In this document: piece after piece, positions 10,241-21,519 of the stretch
How positions within the stretch are numbered: position 1 is the stretch's first letter
Layout of the letters: the number at the start of each line of letters is the position of its first letter
The notes under the pieces: generated by a model
Told to the model about the DNA's origin: nothing
The model's input: only the letters and a program-made list of their open reading frames with translations
Database searches by the model: none
Program-made: the position numbers and the translations under genes
Origin: Helichrysum umbraculigerum
Taxonomy: Eukaryota; Streptophyta; Magnoliopsida; Asterales; Asteraceae
Assembly (NCBI GenBank): GCA_949592205.1
Contig: CATIUR010000004.1
Span: 82,497,337-82,561,336, forward strand
Direction: 5' to 3'
DNA length: 64,000 nucleotides

Positions 10241-11996
10241 CTTAGATCCACATCCAGGGGGCACTTTCAACTGGTATCACAATTCGTTATGTAATAAATT
10301 AATAGAGGCTAGCTTATGTAATGCTCGGATTTTATGAAGAAATACAAGTGTTATTCTGCTCACAATTCGTATCGGTATTATCTACCCTTTCTATTATTAA
10401 TTTGTCATAATGTTCTTGTTTGATGTTTGTGATTTATTAATATTAGAAATGTTTATTGATATGCTTTGTAATTAGTTGCTTGTATGTTTGCCATGATTTA
10501 AATAGTAGTGATGATGTTACTTCAAATATATGATATTGGGATAACATCATTATGAAACAACGGAGGTAACGTTATACGGCTTTCATTTGTATAGCGCCGG
10601 AAACATCACTAATGTGTGAAGTACGGAACGTGGAAGCTATGAAAGTCGTGGGCACAATCCGTTGTGGAATAATGTTCCCGATTATTATATAAATGGGAGT
10701 TGTTTTACTTTGTTATCAGTCTAAACTTATCCTGAATATAGACTTTATCGTTCACCCTTTCCAGTCTTTCACGTGACTATTGCCCTAAGGATAGGACTTT
10801 GCAAACCCGAATACTACGTAAACATAGTTATATGTGTTACAGTATGAAGCTATGAGACTCCGTTAAATGGCACTGTACTTCGTATAGCGTTGGAAACACC
10901 TCGTGTGGAGTACAAATACGTGGAAGCTAAGGAAATGCCGTAGGATCATCTCATCGTGGATTACCTAGAAGTCACCCTTCTAGAACATGGTCTAGGATAC
11001 ATAAAGCTGTGGAAATGCTAAACCTTAAAAGTACTATACACCGTGAGTATACTTAGATATATACAAGCTGTGGAAATACTTAATGCAGTGTACACTGTGA
11101 GTATACCTAGGGATGAACGACTGATTGTAAAGGAGGGTCTAATTCAAGACGGAAGTATTTGAGCTTAACTAATAGAATATGAGTTTTGAAAAGAAAGCAA
11201 GGAGTCGGCTGTATTCCCAGATGCTTAAATCCCTTAACTCTTCATAACCGATAGTTTAGAATAACATAGTTAAATAACCAGTACACATTTAGATGACACA
11301 TTTAGGTTTAGGTGTTAAGAAAGGTCAGAGTATCCTTAATGGCAGTTTGTTACCTCATGCATGCACCCCGGAGTTATCTCCAGAGACTCACTATTCCGAA
11401 ACAGGGTAGTTGAGCAAGGGTCACTGTACCGTCACAAGGGCAATGTTGGGGGGTTGAGCAACCTGTTCTGATCAGAATCACCATAGCCTAGGTACTCAGT
11501 GACATACTAATTTAGAACCGGAACTAAATAAGTAGGGTCCTAGTGTTTACACCAAAGTTTATTTGTTTGTCAACTGAATGTGTCCCCATATAATCATCAT
11601 CTCTGCACATACACTATCCTAAATCATGGTGAACCACGTCTTTGTTATCCTTAGGTGTTACATATGCTAGTCTCCCTTTACTTTTATGCTTTATAAGTTT
11701 TAGTAGTTTAACTAAAGATAAAAACCAAAAACAATCACCTATCCACTTATTCAAACCCTAGCTTGAAAGTTAGTTTAACGGAACGAGCTCTGTTTCAATT
11801 CTACCGTCGTGAGGAACGACCCTGGATCATCCTTACCGCATACTCGTATCAAGGTATTCGAACCAGTACCAGTAGGTAGTACGGAGGTTTAGGCTCCCCC
11901 GACTATTATAAATTTAAAACTACCACCTGACGCCGCGCCTAGTGGAAAGGTCTGCAACGATAGGAAGCAATTCCTGAACCGACCGCTGGGTGCGCG

Positions 11997-11998
<2 letters not shown>
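10241..11998 (+). other. Leader / 5' internal region of the copia-like element, noncoding
   Basis: CTGGTATCAC at 10271 resembles the initiator-Met tRNA primer site (TGGTATCAGAGC) with changes, about 30 bp after the LTR. The rest has no supportable ORF. It contains degenerate internal repeats: the order CGTATAGCG-TGGAAACAC-ACGTGGAAGCT occurs near 10590-10650 and again near 10880-10945, and a CACTGTGAGTATAC type motif recurs near 11040 and 11095. The region stops abruptly at an AT microsatellite at 12001. Confidence 0.55.
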
Positions 11999-12000
<2 letters not shown>

Positions 12001-12031
<31 letters not shown>

Positions 12032-12209
12032 TACTTATTAGTTGAATATATATATATTCGTATATATATATATATATATATTTATATATTAATTTTCGTC
12101 GTTGTTTATACGCCGATATATAACTATCGTTGTTATCGCGTGTCGTTATGTTAAAAAAAAAAAAAAAAACTTAATTTAAGTCGTTACGAAAATACATTTC
12201 GTTTGATCG

Positions 12210-12261
<52 letters not shown>
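12001..12261. repeat. AT microsatellites at the left break of element B
   Basis: (TA)n tracts at about 12000-12027, 12060-12080 and 12212-12260. The first lies exactly where copia-like sequence changes into LTR sequence of element B. It therefore marks a deletion or recombination junction rather than a clean insertion edge. Confidence 0.8.
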
Positions 12262-12264
<3 letters not shown>

Positions 12265-13864
12265 CAGTTCTCATATAAATTTTGTTTGGTAAAATAAAAA
12301 AAATTTGTATTTAAAATTATTTACCCAAACTAATTATTAATGAGGTTTTTGAGTTTAATACATATTAAATGGTTTTACTCAAATTATAAAAGGGAAAACA
12401 TTAGGGTTAAATTATTAATAAATAACAATAATGATAAAAAGAATATATATATGTATAAAAAGCCCAGGTCACAGGTCGAACCTGTGACCTCTCGAAGGGA
12501 AACAGACCAACAAACCACATGATCTAAGTGTTTTCTTTGTTATCTAAATCATAAGTTTAATATATATAGCGTTTAAGATTTTGTTTTCTATGTTTCAGTC
12601 TCTGTTTTTGTATCCATATATATATAAATGTATTGTATCCCCATTTTAACAAGATTTCAGTTATATTCATCCACAATACAATATATTTATACTACTTAAC
12701 AAATTATTTCACAAGATATATGCCATAATCGTACATAATCAAAATATATATATACATTAAGTTTAAGGTTTGAATCCTTACAAAAGGTGGTGATTTTGAT
12801 GATTATGATGACCGATGATGATGATACGGTAGGTAGATGACGATTCATGTGATCATTTGTGTTTGTGTTATAAATGTTTGAATGTTTAAAAGTGAAAATG
12901 GTAAAATGATCTTTGTTCTTGCCTCTTCCTCTCCTGCTCCGATCAAACCCAAAGAGAAAACCAAGTAAGTGTGTGTGTGAATTATTGAGATAGAAAGGTT
13001 GGTGGTTCTCACAATTAGAGGGGAGGTGTATGTATTTAAAAATTGTAACCGGTATGGGTCGTTAACAGGAGGTTGTTTCCCTCAATTATTGGTGTTAATT
13101 TGTTATATTTTTACCCATTAATTTTGCGTACGGATATAATTAGTTGTACCCAGTGTACAAGTCAATTAGGCGTTTGTTAAATCTTTATTTTAAAATTAAT
13201 AATTGATAATTATAAAAGTGAAATACTTTATTAAAATCATTAATAAAATTGGTTACAGTAGAAGTACTGTACGGTGAAATTGCGTGCCAGATTTCAATCA
13301 AATTTGGAATTTATATTTTGAAGTAATGTTCCAAATACTAAAACAGTAACGGGAAAATAAATACTTTTATTATTTTCGACCTTTAGGTACGTTTTATAAT
13401 TGTTTCTGTTCGTGTATAACGCGTCCTAAATAGCAGTCTAAATGTTTCCGTTTCATTTTTGTTCTAATACTTTTCTATAATAATTTCAAACAAAAATTAT
13501 TCAAAAGTATTTTGAAGTTCTTTTTGGAACTTTATGATTCGCGTTTGATACGTTTAATATAAAACGTATAAGTTATTATATTATTTCAATAATATAAATA
13601 TCTAATATTTGTAATTAATAATTTTCGAATTATTAATTATTTCGTATCACCAACTATATTGTATTCAGTTTGTCGAGTTTAATATGTTCATTTCGTACGT
13701 AATTATATATACATATAACTACAAGTCTAATACGTCACGCATCACATAGTAAGTTTCACAAAAATTTACACATAAAAATCGTTTTGAATTCACTAATCAA
13801 GGATTACTCTAGGTAATGCATGCAATTAAGTAAGGATTAATACCCTAAATGGAGGATTGTCACA
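12027..13864 (-). repeat. 3' LTR of element B, truncated
   Basis: It matches 33958-35776 almost base for base, including a TA microsatellite and a run of A. About 1.6 kb of LTR corresponding to 32331-33957 is missing on the left, lost at the 12001-12027 junction. The edge at 13864 reads GGATTGTCACA on the plus strand next to the polypurine tract. No gene lies in it. Confidence 0.9.
12461..12520 (-). other. tRNA-like (Pol III promoter-like) block in the LTR of element B, left copy
   Basis: On the minus strand TGGTTTGTTGG (12517-12507) fits a tRNA A box. About 35 bases on, GGTTCGACCTG (12482-12472) fits a B box inside a T-arm-like stem (CACAG-GTTCGAC-CTGTG). No full tRNA cloverleaf was found, so this is not a tRNA gene. 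A second copy lies in the other LTR. Confidence 0.5.
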
Positions 13865-13901
13865 TTCTCCCCCCGTTAGCAAAATCTCGTCCCGAGATTT
13901 A
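13865..13901 (-). promoter_or_regulatory. Polypurine tract and hairpin at the pol stop of element B
   Basis: On the minus strand the pol stop TAA is followed by AAATCTCG-GGA-CGAGATTT (13900-13882), an 8-bp perfect stem with a GGA loop. Then come a purine run ending GGGGGGAGAA and the LTR start. The layout is the same as in element A, with different stem bases. Confidence 0.8.
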
Positions 13902-14875
13902 AGTTGAGTCGTGAGTCTCGGTCACATTTTCGAAAAGTTGAGGGTATTTCTTTCGCATTTCATCCTCGCGTTCCCAAGTAGACTCAGGACCGCGCTTCGA
14001 GTTCCAACGAACCTTGACGAGTTTGATCCGACTGCGTCGGAGTTTGTGGGTTTTGTGTTCAATTATTTCGATGGGTTCCTCCACAAAATTTAGTTTTGAG
14101 TCAATAAAGACCTCGTCAGGAGGAATGATGAGTGTTTCGTCCGACAGACACTTTTTAAGATTACTGATGTGAAAAGTGTCGTGAATGTTACTAAGCTCTT
14201 GTGGCAGTTTGAGTTTGTAAGCGACAGGACCAATCCTCGCAAGGATTTCAAAAGGTCCAACATATCGCGGGTTCAGTTTTCCTCGTTTGCCAAATCGTGC
14301 TATCCCTTTCCAAGGCGATACTTTGAGTAGGACCTTGTCACCTACCTGAAATTCCAATGGTTTATGGCGGTTATCAGCGTAACTCTTTTGTCTGTCTCTC
14401 GCCGTTTTCAATCGGTTGAGTACTTGAGATATCTTGTCTGTGGTTTCTTGGACAAGCTCATGTCCGGATAGTTATCTGTCACCCAACTCTGCCCAACAGA
14501 GTGGTGATCGGCATTTGCGCCCATACAGTGCTTCGAATGGCGCCATCTGTATGCTGGTGTGATAACTGTTGTTGTAGCAGAATTCTGCTAGTGGGAGATG
14601 AGCATCCCAATTTCCTCCAAAGTCAATCACACACGCTCGCAACAAGTCTTCGAGCGTTTGAATCGTTCGTTCACTCTGGCCAACGGTTTGCGGATGATAG
14701 GCCGTACTCATGTCGAGTCGAGTACCTAAGACCTGTTGTAGTGACTGCCCCCAGAAGCGAGATGTGAATCTACTATCTCTATCAGAGATAATGGATAATG
14801 GCACACCGTGTCGAGAAACGATCTCTTTCAAATAGATCTTCGCCAGTTTCTCTAGTTTGTCATTATCTTTGATAG
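13899..14875 (-). pseudogene. Element B gag-pol, 3' part (integrase core to chromodomain)
   Basis: This is the continuation of the B polyprotein left of the nested element D. It begins within integrase just after the conserved LAI-KDND segment and contains ISDRDSRF and YHPQT (integrase core), RYVGPF (GPY/F module) and ESTWERED (chromodomain-like end). A TAA at 14472-14474 replaces a Gln codon of relatives, so the frame is broken in addition to the 12.2-kb insertion. The polypurine tract follows its stop codon. Not functional. Confidence 0.9.
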
Positions 14876-15308
14876 TGATGTCGCTTGTGAAAGCGCGTCT
14901 TGTTTTACAATTTATAAATAGAAATACCTAATAAATACTTTCAAGCAACCAGGCAAGAATACCCGATCATTTGTAAATATAGATTGGTAAGTCAAGTTCG
15001 AACACAGGGAAAAGGTGGAATATTTAATAATAGAAAATTAACAATTAACTAGAAAACAGTAAATAAGGGGTGCGTTTTAGTTCCGTGCGAACATTTTAGA
15101 AAACAATTAATTAAAATAAACAAACTTGAATAAAACTTAAATTAAAATAACCAACAAATAATAATAATAAATCCTAATTGGAAGGAACAAGTAATTGTAT
15201 AGTTAATGTCACTTAGATTCATATTTCCCGATTGATTACGTATTGATTATCTAATTGTGATTCTTTTAGATCAACTTAATACCAAATTCTTCAATGAATA
15301 CTAAGTCG
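14876..15308 (-). repeat. 3' LTR of element D, partial (433 bp)
   Basis: It matches 16669-17101 with only about two substitutions. It stops at 15308 where the ORF begins, whereas the other LTR continues for about another 1.1 kb. A deletion has therefore removed the first part of this LTR together with all sequence between it and the ORF. Confidence 0.85.
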
Positions 15309-16305
15309 AATATTTCTCAAACTCACTCATAAACTTCAAACTATCTGCCACTATCCCAGCATGCTTACTCAGAAATGGTTCTTTCCTTAAACTTCTTATT
15401 CTAGTTTCAATCCTTGCAATTACTTGCTCTTGAAGTCTGTTAAAACACAAACCTGAACTCCTAAATATCTCAACAAATCTCATGTAGATTTCCACCATTC
15501 CATAGTGGAAATGTTCGTTTAGGTACAGAATCTTAGTCTCATCCACTAACTCTCTCATATTCGCCACTAGATATGTTGCTAAATCAATTTCACCAGTTGG
15601 GTGAATAAAATCCGGGCGTGGTCTTCCTTCCTCTTCCTTAGCAAGACGATCTAACTGTTCAACCATTCTATTCATGTGATAGTGAATAGTGTTACTCACT
15701 ACAAAACAATGAGGTGTCTCATCCTTGAGATGATCATATATCTTTAACAATTGAACCAGATCCTTTAAACCAGCTAAAAATTCCTTATCAGCTTCGGAAG
15801 TTGGATGACCTGTTAACTCATAACAAGCTTTAACCATACGGCTAAGACATGCTGCCTGCTTAGCCGAATAAGGAAACGAATGTTGTCTTAAAATTTCATA
15901 AATCTCAACATATCGCCTCTTTTGATTGGCAAAGAATACTTTCTCCTCCTCAATCCTTAAGGTTATAGATTCCTCAAAATCAAAAAGATCATCCAGAAAC
16001 TGCTGAGAATCCCCAAATTGTCTTACCACTTCTGCACTATCTAATAAGTTATGTACTAATGCCAGTTGATAATCTGAGAAATAAACATGGGATATCCTGA
16101 TTAGTTCAGCTGTAAAAGGAATGTCCCATCTCACATTCGCAATCGCACCTAATAATTCTTCACATGAGGATGTGATAGGCACAACCTTGCGGCCTAAATG
16201 AGTGAATGATGGAATTTCACTTTCTACCCTTGACACCAAACTCTCAGAATCATAAATACCAACCAAATTGTAATTGTTTGCATCACTTTCAAAACTCCTC
16301 GCCAT
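15301..16305 (-). CDS. Uncharacterised 334-codon helical protein ORF of element D
   Basis: An intact frame (16305 to 15301) starts MARSFESDANNYN. I do not recognise the family: there is no zinc knuckle, no protease motif and no typical retrotransposon Gag signature. The sequence is rich in Leu, Glu, Arg and Phe with many heptad-like stretches, so it is probably mostly alpha-helical. The final few residues (YST and the stop) are encoded inside the LTR fragment, so the C-terminus is an artefact of the deletion and the original protein was longer. Its place, about 360 bp after the primer site, is where gag normally sits, so an unusual Gag or Gag-like structural protein is the default guess. A captured host gene is the alternative. 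Confidence 0.6.
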   Translation of the reverse strand: MARSFESDANNYNLVGIYDSESLVSRVESEIPSFTHLGRKVVPITSSCEELLGAIANVRWDIPFTAELIRISHVYFSDYQLALVHNLLDSAEVVRQFGDSQQFLDDLFDFEESITLRIEEEKVFFANQKRRYVEIYEILRQHSFPYSAKQAACLSRMVKACYELTGHPTSEADKEFLAGLKDLVQLLKIYDHLKDETPHCFVVSNTIHYHMNRMVEQLDRLAKEEEGRPRPDFIHPTGEIDLATYLVANMRELVDETKILYLNEHFHYGMVEIYMRFVEIFRSSGLCFNRLQEQVIARIETRIRSLRKEPFLSKHAGIVADSLKFMSEFEKYST

Positions 16306-16668
16306 TGGACAAACCTAAATAAAAATAAATCTGAAAATACAAAACACCACTAACGAAAAACAAGTTAGTTCACACAAAATAAACAAAAATTAAATAACAT
16401 ATACAATCTTAAATAAATAGAACTCCAACCGGCGGACGGATCTCCATCCGCCGGTTGAAACTAAAACCCCAAAAGTTTAACCAATTAAAAGATAATTAGT
16501 TTCAACCAGTGAATGAATGAAAACAACTTACAAACTTAATTAAACTTATTAAAACAACTTAACTGAAATTAATTAACAAAAGTAACCGTTAAAAAAGAAA
16601 GAATTAAAAATTATTAATTTCTATTCAAATAAACACAACCGCTTTCCCCGGCAGCGGCGCCAAAAACT
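16306..16668 (-). other. Leader and primer-binding site of element D
   Basis: On the minus strand TTGGCGCCGCTGCCGGGG follows the LTR end (TGACATCA reads outwards at 16669) after a few bases. This is the primer-site form found in Athila/Tat-type elements. The rest is AT-rich leader up to the ORF start. A small palindrome, CCGGCGGACGGATC with its partner GATCTCCATCCGCCGG, lies near 16430-16455. Confidence 0.75.
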
Positions 16669-18027
16669 TGATGTCGCTTGTGAAAGCGCGTCTTGTTTTA
16701 CAATTTATAAATAGAAATACCTAATAAATACTTTCAAGCAACCAGGCAAGAATACCCGATCATTTGTAAATATAGATTGGTAAGTCAAGTTCGAACACAG
16801 GGAAAAGTTGTAATATTTAATAATAGAAAATTAACAATTAACTAGAAAACAGTAAATAAGGGGTGCGTTTTAGTTCCGTGCGAACATTTTAGAAAACAAT
16901 TAATTAAAATAAACAAACTTGAATAAAACTTAAATTAAAATAACCAACAAATAATAATAATAAATCCTAATTGGAAGGAACAAGTAATTGTATAGTTAAT
17001 GTCACTTAGATTCATATTTCCCGATTGATTACGTATTGATTATCTAATTGTGATTCTTTTAGATCAACTTAATACCAAATTCTTCAATGAATACTAAGTC
17101 GAATATGAACTAGCCAACGTTTCGGGTCCAACTAATTCCTATAATCTAGGGTCCAACATGAAACACTGGTTCCAATGTCACAAGATGATCAGTCAATTGT
17201 GTGCCTTTCCCTAAATTATGCATTAAACATTCACAACGCCTTATAATTAACTCTATTGGTATGACTCAACAATACCCAATAATTAACTTATTGTCTTGCT
17301 CATTTTAAAGTAAATTATTATTGTATACTCGACCTATCAGACTCAACGTATTTAGTGATAAATCAAAACCCTAAAGTTATGACCATCAATAGTTAATAAC
17401 ATTAAAGGAACTCAATCTCAACAACATTATTAACCACGTGAAGTAACAATAATAACTAGTTACCAATAAACAAGTGTCCACGAGTAATATAACCATTTTC
17501 AATCAAATAACTTATTCAATACGCAATAACAATCGTTCCATAATCATAATCTAAGTTAAATAAACTACACAATCACTTTGGATATTCAATTCATCATCAA
17601 AACAGAAATATTCAGATTCATTATATCAAATTCTTCAATGAAAATAAAGAAACGAAATATACCGAATCGATTAACGATGAACTACGAAAGATTAGAGCGA
17701 ATTATCCTCGTTCCTTAGCTTCCGTACCTCCAAACTAACCCTAAAATACGAAATTAAAACCCTAAAATTCATCTGAAACCGAAAGAAAACGAAAAACCCT
17801 TCAAAACTGTCGAAATAGGGTTTTTACGCGTTTTTATACTTCTGTGCTTTTTGATCCATACGGCGTATGGATTTCCATACGGCGTATGGATTGATTTCAA
17901 GCCCAGCCCAGACTCGCGTAACCTGGGCCTCCACTGCTGCAATCCATACGGCGTATGGATGCTTTTTCCAACCGATTTCTTGATTTTTCTTATTTCATTC
18001 TTTTCTTCGACTTCGGCTCTCATTATT
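16669..18027 (-). repeat. 5' LTR of element D, left part (continues at 26898-27082)
   Basis: Together with 26898-27082 this makes an LTR of about 1.54 kb, split by element C at TTATT. On the minus strand the LTR starts TGATAAACGCTC (27082) and ends GACATCA (16669). It is mostly AT-rich, with a CG-bearing palindrome cluster at 17854-17960. ORFs in it are not supported. Confidence 0.8.
17854..17960. repeat. Three copies of a 9+1+9 palindrome in the LTR of element D
   Basis: ATCCATACGGCGTATGGAT (two arms of nine bases around one G) occurs near 17855 and 17942, with a slightly shorter copy starting TTCCATACGG near 17872. Such symmetry could be a dimeric protein site or a hairpin. The role is unknown. 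Confidence 0.8.
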
Positions 18028-19935
18028 TGTAACACCCCGCAAATTTAAACGCGATTATAAACGTTAAACACTTGCATTATTAGGCTAATTCCCTACTTTG
18101 AGTGAATTCACAACTACTTTTAGAAATAAGTCTAACAAAGCCCAACTAGTTAGTAAGCGTAGAATTACTTAATTCGTAATTAGTTGTAATTACATACGAA
18201 ACGAATTCAGCAAACGCGACAAAAATATACGGCTATTGGTGAACGAAATTATTTAATAAAACAAAGTTATTAAATAACGTCATTTACAATTTAATATTAT
18301 GTCGATAATATTTACATAACATTTTATAACATAAAACGTCAACTCGTATAACTAAAATAAAACAAAGATTTAAAAACCTTATAATTAAATTTTATAAACT
18401 CATAAAAAGATCTTAATTAAAAGGTATAATGAAAAATGTAATTTAAAAATATATTAGTTAAAATAATGTAACATTTAACGATCGGGTAAACAAACAGGAC
18501 GAAAACTCAGGAGACGAAAAGTGGGACAAAACCACCTTCCATCTCCATCTTTCCTTTCATTTTTCATTTCATTCTCACCAAAAACACACACATTTTCTCT
18601 CAACCAAATCCACACCAAAAATTCGGATTCACAAATCAACCCACAAAAGTTACATTTTCGGAATCCTCTCGAGCTAAGGAACAACATTAACAAAAGCCGT
18701 ATCATCATCTTCTTCCTAAATCGGTCCCGATTTGCAATTGACGTTAAGAGATTCTGGACTGTACTTGGGCTTAGGTTTGCTAGCACCCGCACAACTACTT
18801 AACTCAACAGGTGAGTTCACAGCCCCTACTTTTACTGTTTTAACTACTTTTGGGGTTGAAAACGTAGTCAAATACTTTTATACAAACATGATTGTATACT
18901 ATTTTACTCAAGAAATGAGAGTACACTGAATGATTGTCGAATACTCAAACAAATGGTCGAATACTCAAACAAATGGTCGAATACTCAAACTGATGTTTAC
19001 TAAATAACGATTTCATACTACAAACATGACAAACGTATTAAACTTATTTTTGGAAAACGCTGGAGAATGACCAGCAACGATTATACAAACTGATTGGGTA
19101 ACTGACGGATCCTACTGACATGGATCCACTATACTTGTTGAATGAAAGTCCCTACTGACATGGGCACACGATCCTACTGACATGGATCAAGGGACACTGA
19201 CACTCCCTTCTATTGAAAGTCCCTACTGACATGGGCACCACTATTGTTATGATATTGTTTACAAAGTCCCTACAGACATGGGCACTAGATTCCTTCTGAC
19301 ATGGATCTACTATTGTGTTTAACTGTTGTGAAAATCCCTTCTGACATGGGTACTGAGTCCTACGAACATGGGCCACTGAACCACTATTAGGATACTTACA
19401 TTCCTACAAACACTATTAGGATACTTACATTCCTACAAACACTATTAGGATACTTACATTCCTACGCTCACTATTAGGATACTTACATTCCTACAAATAC
19501 TACTAGGATGCTTATACTCCTACGAACAGTTAATAGGATACTTACATTCCTACGAACACTATTAGGATACGGATAGTCCTACAAATTATAAACTGTGTAA
19601 TGGGTAACATCTCTCGAAAACTACAACTTTGGGCAATGTCCCACTAAACGTAAATTTGGATAACGATTGTGAACGCTTTGAAATGATCAACTATTATTGC
19701 AAACATAAAACCTGTGAATTCACTCAACCTCGTTGTTGACTTTTACTATGTTTTTCAGGGAATTAGCTGTACACGTAAGAATCGCCTGCACATTTGGAAC
19801 ATAGGCGACCCGATGGAATATCGTTCTGCGATAATCATATGCTCTGACACGTATGCATGTACAATGTTTACGTGGCACCCCCAGCCAACACTAATGCTTC
19901 CGCTAAACAAAACCGATGATTTTGGGGGTGTTACA
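18028..19935 (+). repeat. LTR 1 of element C
   Basis: The 1908-bp LTR starts TGTAACACC and ends GGTGTTACA. It contains three copies of a 20-bp unit (TGGTCGAATACTCAAACAAA type, 18945-19005) and the stem-loop arrays at 19107-19585. It is distinguished from LTRs 2 and 3 by a few bases, for example near 18498 and 18850. Short ORFs recur in all three LTRs only because the LTR is repeated. Confidence 0.92.
19107..19585 (+). repeat. Stem-loop arrays in LTR 1 of element C
   Basis: About eight units have the form CC-TACTGACAT-GG with variable outer pairs (GGATCC...GGATCC; TCCC...GGG). Seven contiguous 29-bp units (19382-19585) contain TAGGA-TACTTACAT-TCCTA. Loops are nine bases with consensus TACTKACAT. 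Equivalent arrays lie near 22600-23077 and 26093-26541; the last lacks one 29-bp unit, which accounts for the 29-bp shorter LTR 3. Confidence 0.85.
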
Positions 19936-21519
19936 GATTGGTATCAGAGCCATTGGTTATAGCGAACTAGGAAACTTTAGGTGACTTAGAGACCTAGAGA
20001 CCTAGACTATAGCCTTGGCTAGAACGCACATGCATACACACATTTGCATACGACTAACTATCGTCGTGACACATCAGCATACGTGAATTAGCCGACCGAC
20101 ACTATCGTACACACATTTCAACCTTTCTATGGTATGGTTGACTCGCTTTGAACTCTACGAACCATGCCACCTTCAACTCGTCGAACCTGATCGTATTAAA
20201 TGGTTGATGAAAAGAAGTATGTATTTAACATCATATAATGACGCCTGGCCAACGTGATTATATCATACTAAGTACATATGGGTGTTTCATAGTTGTGAGA
20301 TACGGGAAGGGGAAACTTGTAAATTCTTCTAAATACTCGATAACTAAAAGTATGTGAGACTTCATTCTTCACGTTTCTCACCTTGGCGTTGGCTACTATT
20401 TGGACTACTACTCAGTCATGTTTGACAACTATTCGGTCGTGTTGACCACTGGGCGAACAAACACTTACTCTATAACGAATCGAACGAACTTGTACTAAAC
20501 GTTTAACGAATGAGACCGACGACTCACCAATCGAATGAACGGATGGAACAAACGAGGCTCTTATACGTATTGGAGGTCTCGAACAGTATAAACACCACGC
20601 GAACGAAACATGGTAACATGCTGCTACACGATAATTGAGACGGGATCTCACACAATCACTTGGGTGACCGAACCTAATCTTGCGAAACGAATCACGATTA
20701 GCGAACTCTATCGAACCAAACACCTATGAACTACACTTTGAAATGTTCACTTTTCAATTTACTATACTGGAAAATTTTTCCTATTAATTGTTCACTAGAA
20801 TGATTTTCTAAAAGAACACGAATGGCTGTAATACAACAAACAAACAGCACAACAGACTTTTGACAAAGTTTTCTAATGAAATACCTAACGAGAAATTTTT
20901 CAAGCAATTTATGCGGGATAAGGTTCACCCACGTATACCCGAAACAAATTTACTCACTGATCACAAATAGATCACTACTTGACTGAATGTCAACGATTTA
21001 CACGGACTTGTTTACAATAAAACGACAAATGAATTACAATCAAACTTATCAACCGTGTCCAAACAAACGTTTTGTCATGATTTGACCGCAACCGGGACAA
21101 CAAACTGAACATTTTGAACCGTCAACTGTTTTGACAACTGTCAATCATCTCGAACTACAACTGCAACGTTTACGCTCCGACGGCACCCGGACGCGCGTAC
21201 ATTCTCAGAACAAAGGATACACAATAGGATTCCTACGTCAACATTAATGTGTCTTAGTAAACTATTACTACACTAAAACGTTACACCATTCGGATGTCGA
21301 TTCGAACTTAACGTTTGGTAAACTTTGATCACTTATCGAACGCACAACTTATCAAACTATACCGCGAGTATACATTATCGATTGAACTTTTATGGCAACA
21401 TTAGAACGCCACGTACACTACTACGGTTGTTAACAAAACGAATTTTCGGAGAACATACGCCGTGGGCGATCCGACTTGATTTTAAATCTCGGGACGAGAT
21501 TTCTCTAACGAGGGGAGAA
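19936..21519 (+). other. Internal region 1 of element C, noncoding
   Basis: TGGTATCAGAGCC near 19939 is the initiator-Met tRNA primer site. ATG CCA CCT TCA at 20164 matches a Tekay gag start but stops after eight codons (TGA, 20188-20190). No further retroelement domain is detectable. A hairpin (AAATCTCG-GGA-CGAGATTT, 21484-21502) and the purine tract GAGGGGAGAA (21510-21519) lead into LTR 2. ORFs of 65-103 codons here carry no recognisable domain. Confidence 0.85.

Noticed and set aside
12461..12520. A functional tRNA gene
   Set aside because: Only A- and B-box-like parts are present; acceptor stem and anticodon arm cannot be formed, and the copy in the other LTR has drifted.
18475..18802. 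Recurring ORFs of 93-125 codons in the LTRs of element C
   Set aside because: They recur only because the LTR is present three times, occur on both strands over the same DNA, and have low-complexity content with no domain.
19382..19585. 29-bp direct repeats that look CRISPR-like in length
   Set aside because: Units are contiguous with no unique spacers, lie in a plant retroelement LTR, and there are no cas genes.
20412..20723. 103-codon minus-strand ORF in the internal region of C (and its copy at 23905)
   Set aside because: No recognisable domain, antisense to the element, and duplicated only with the element.
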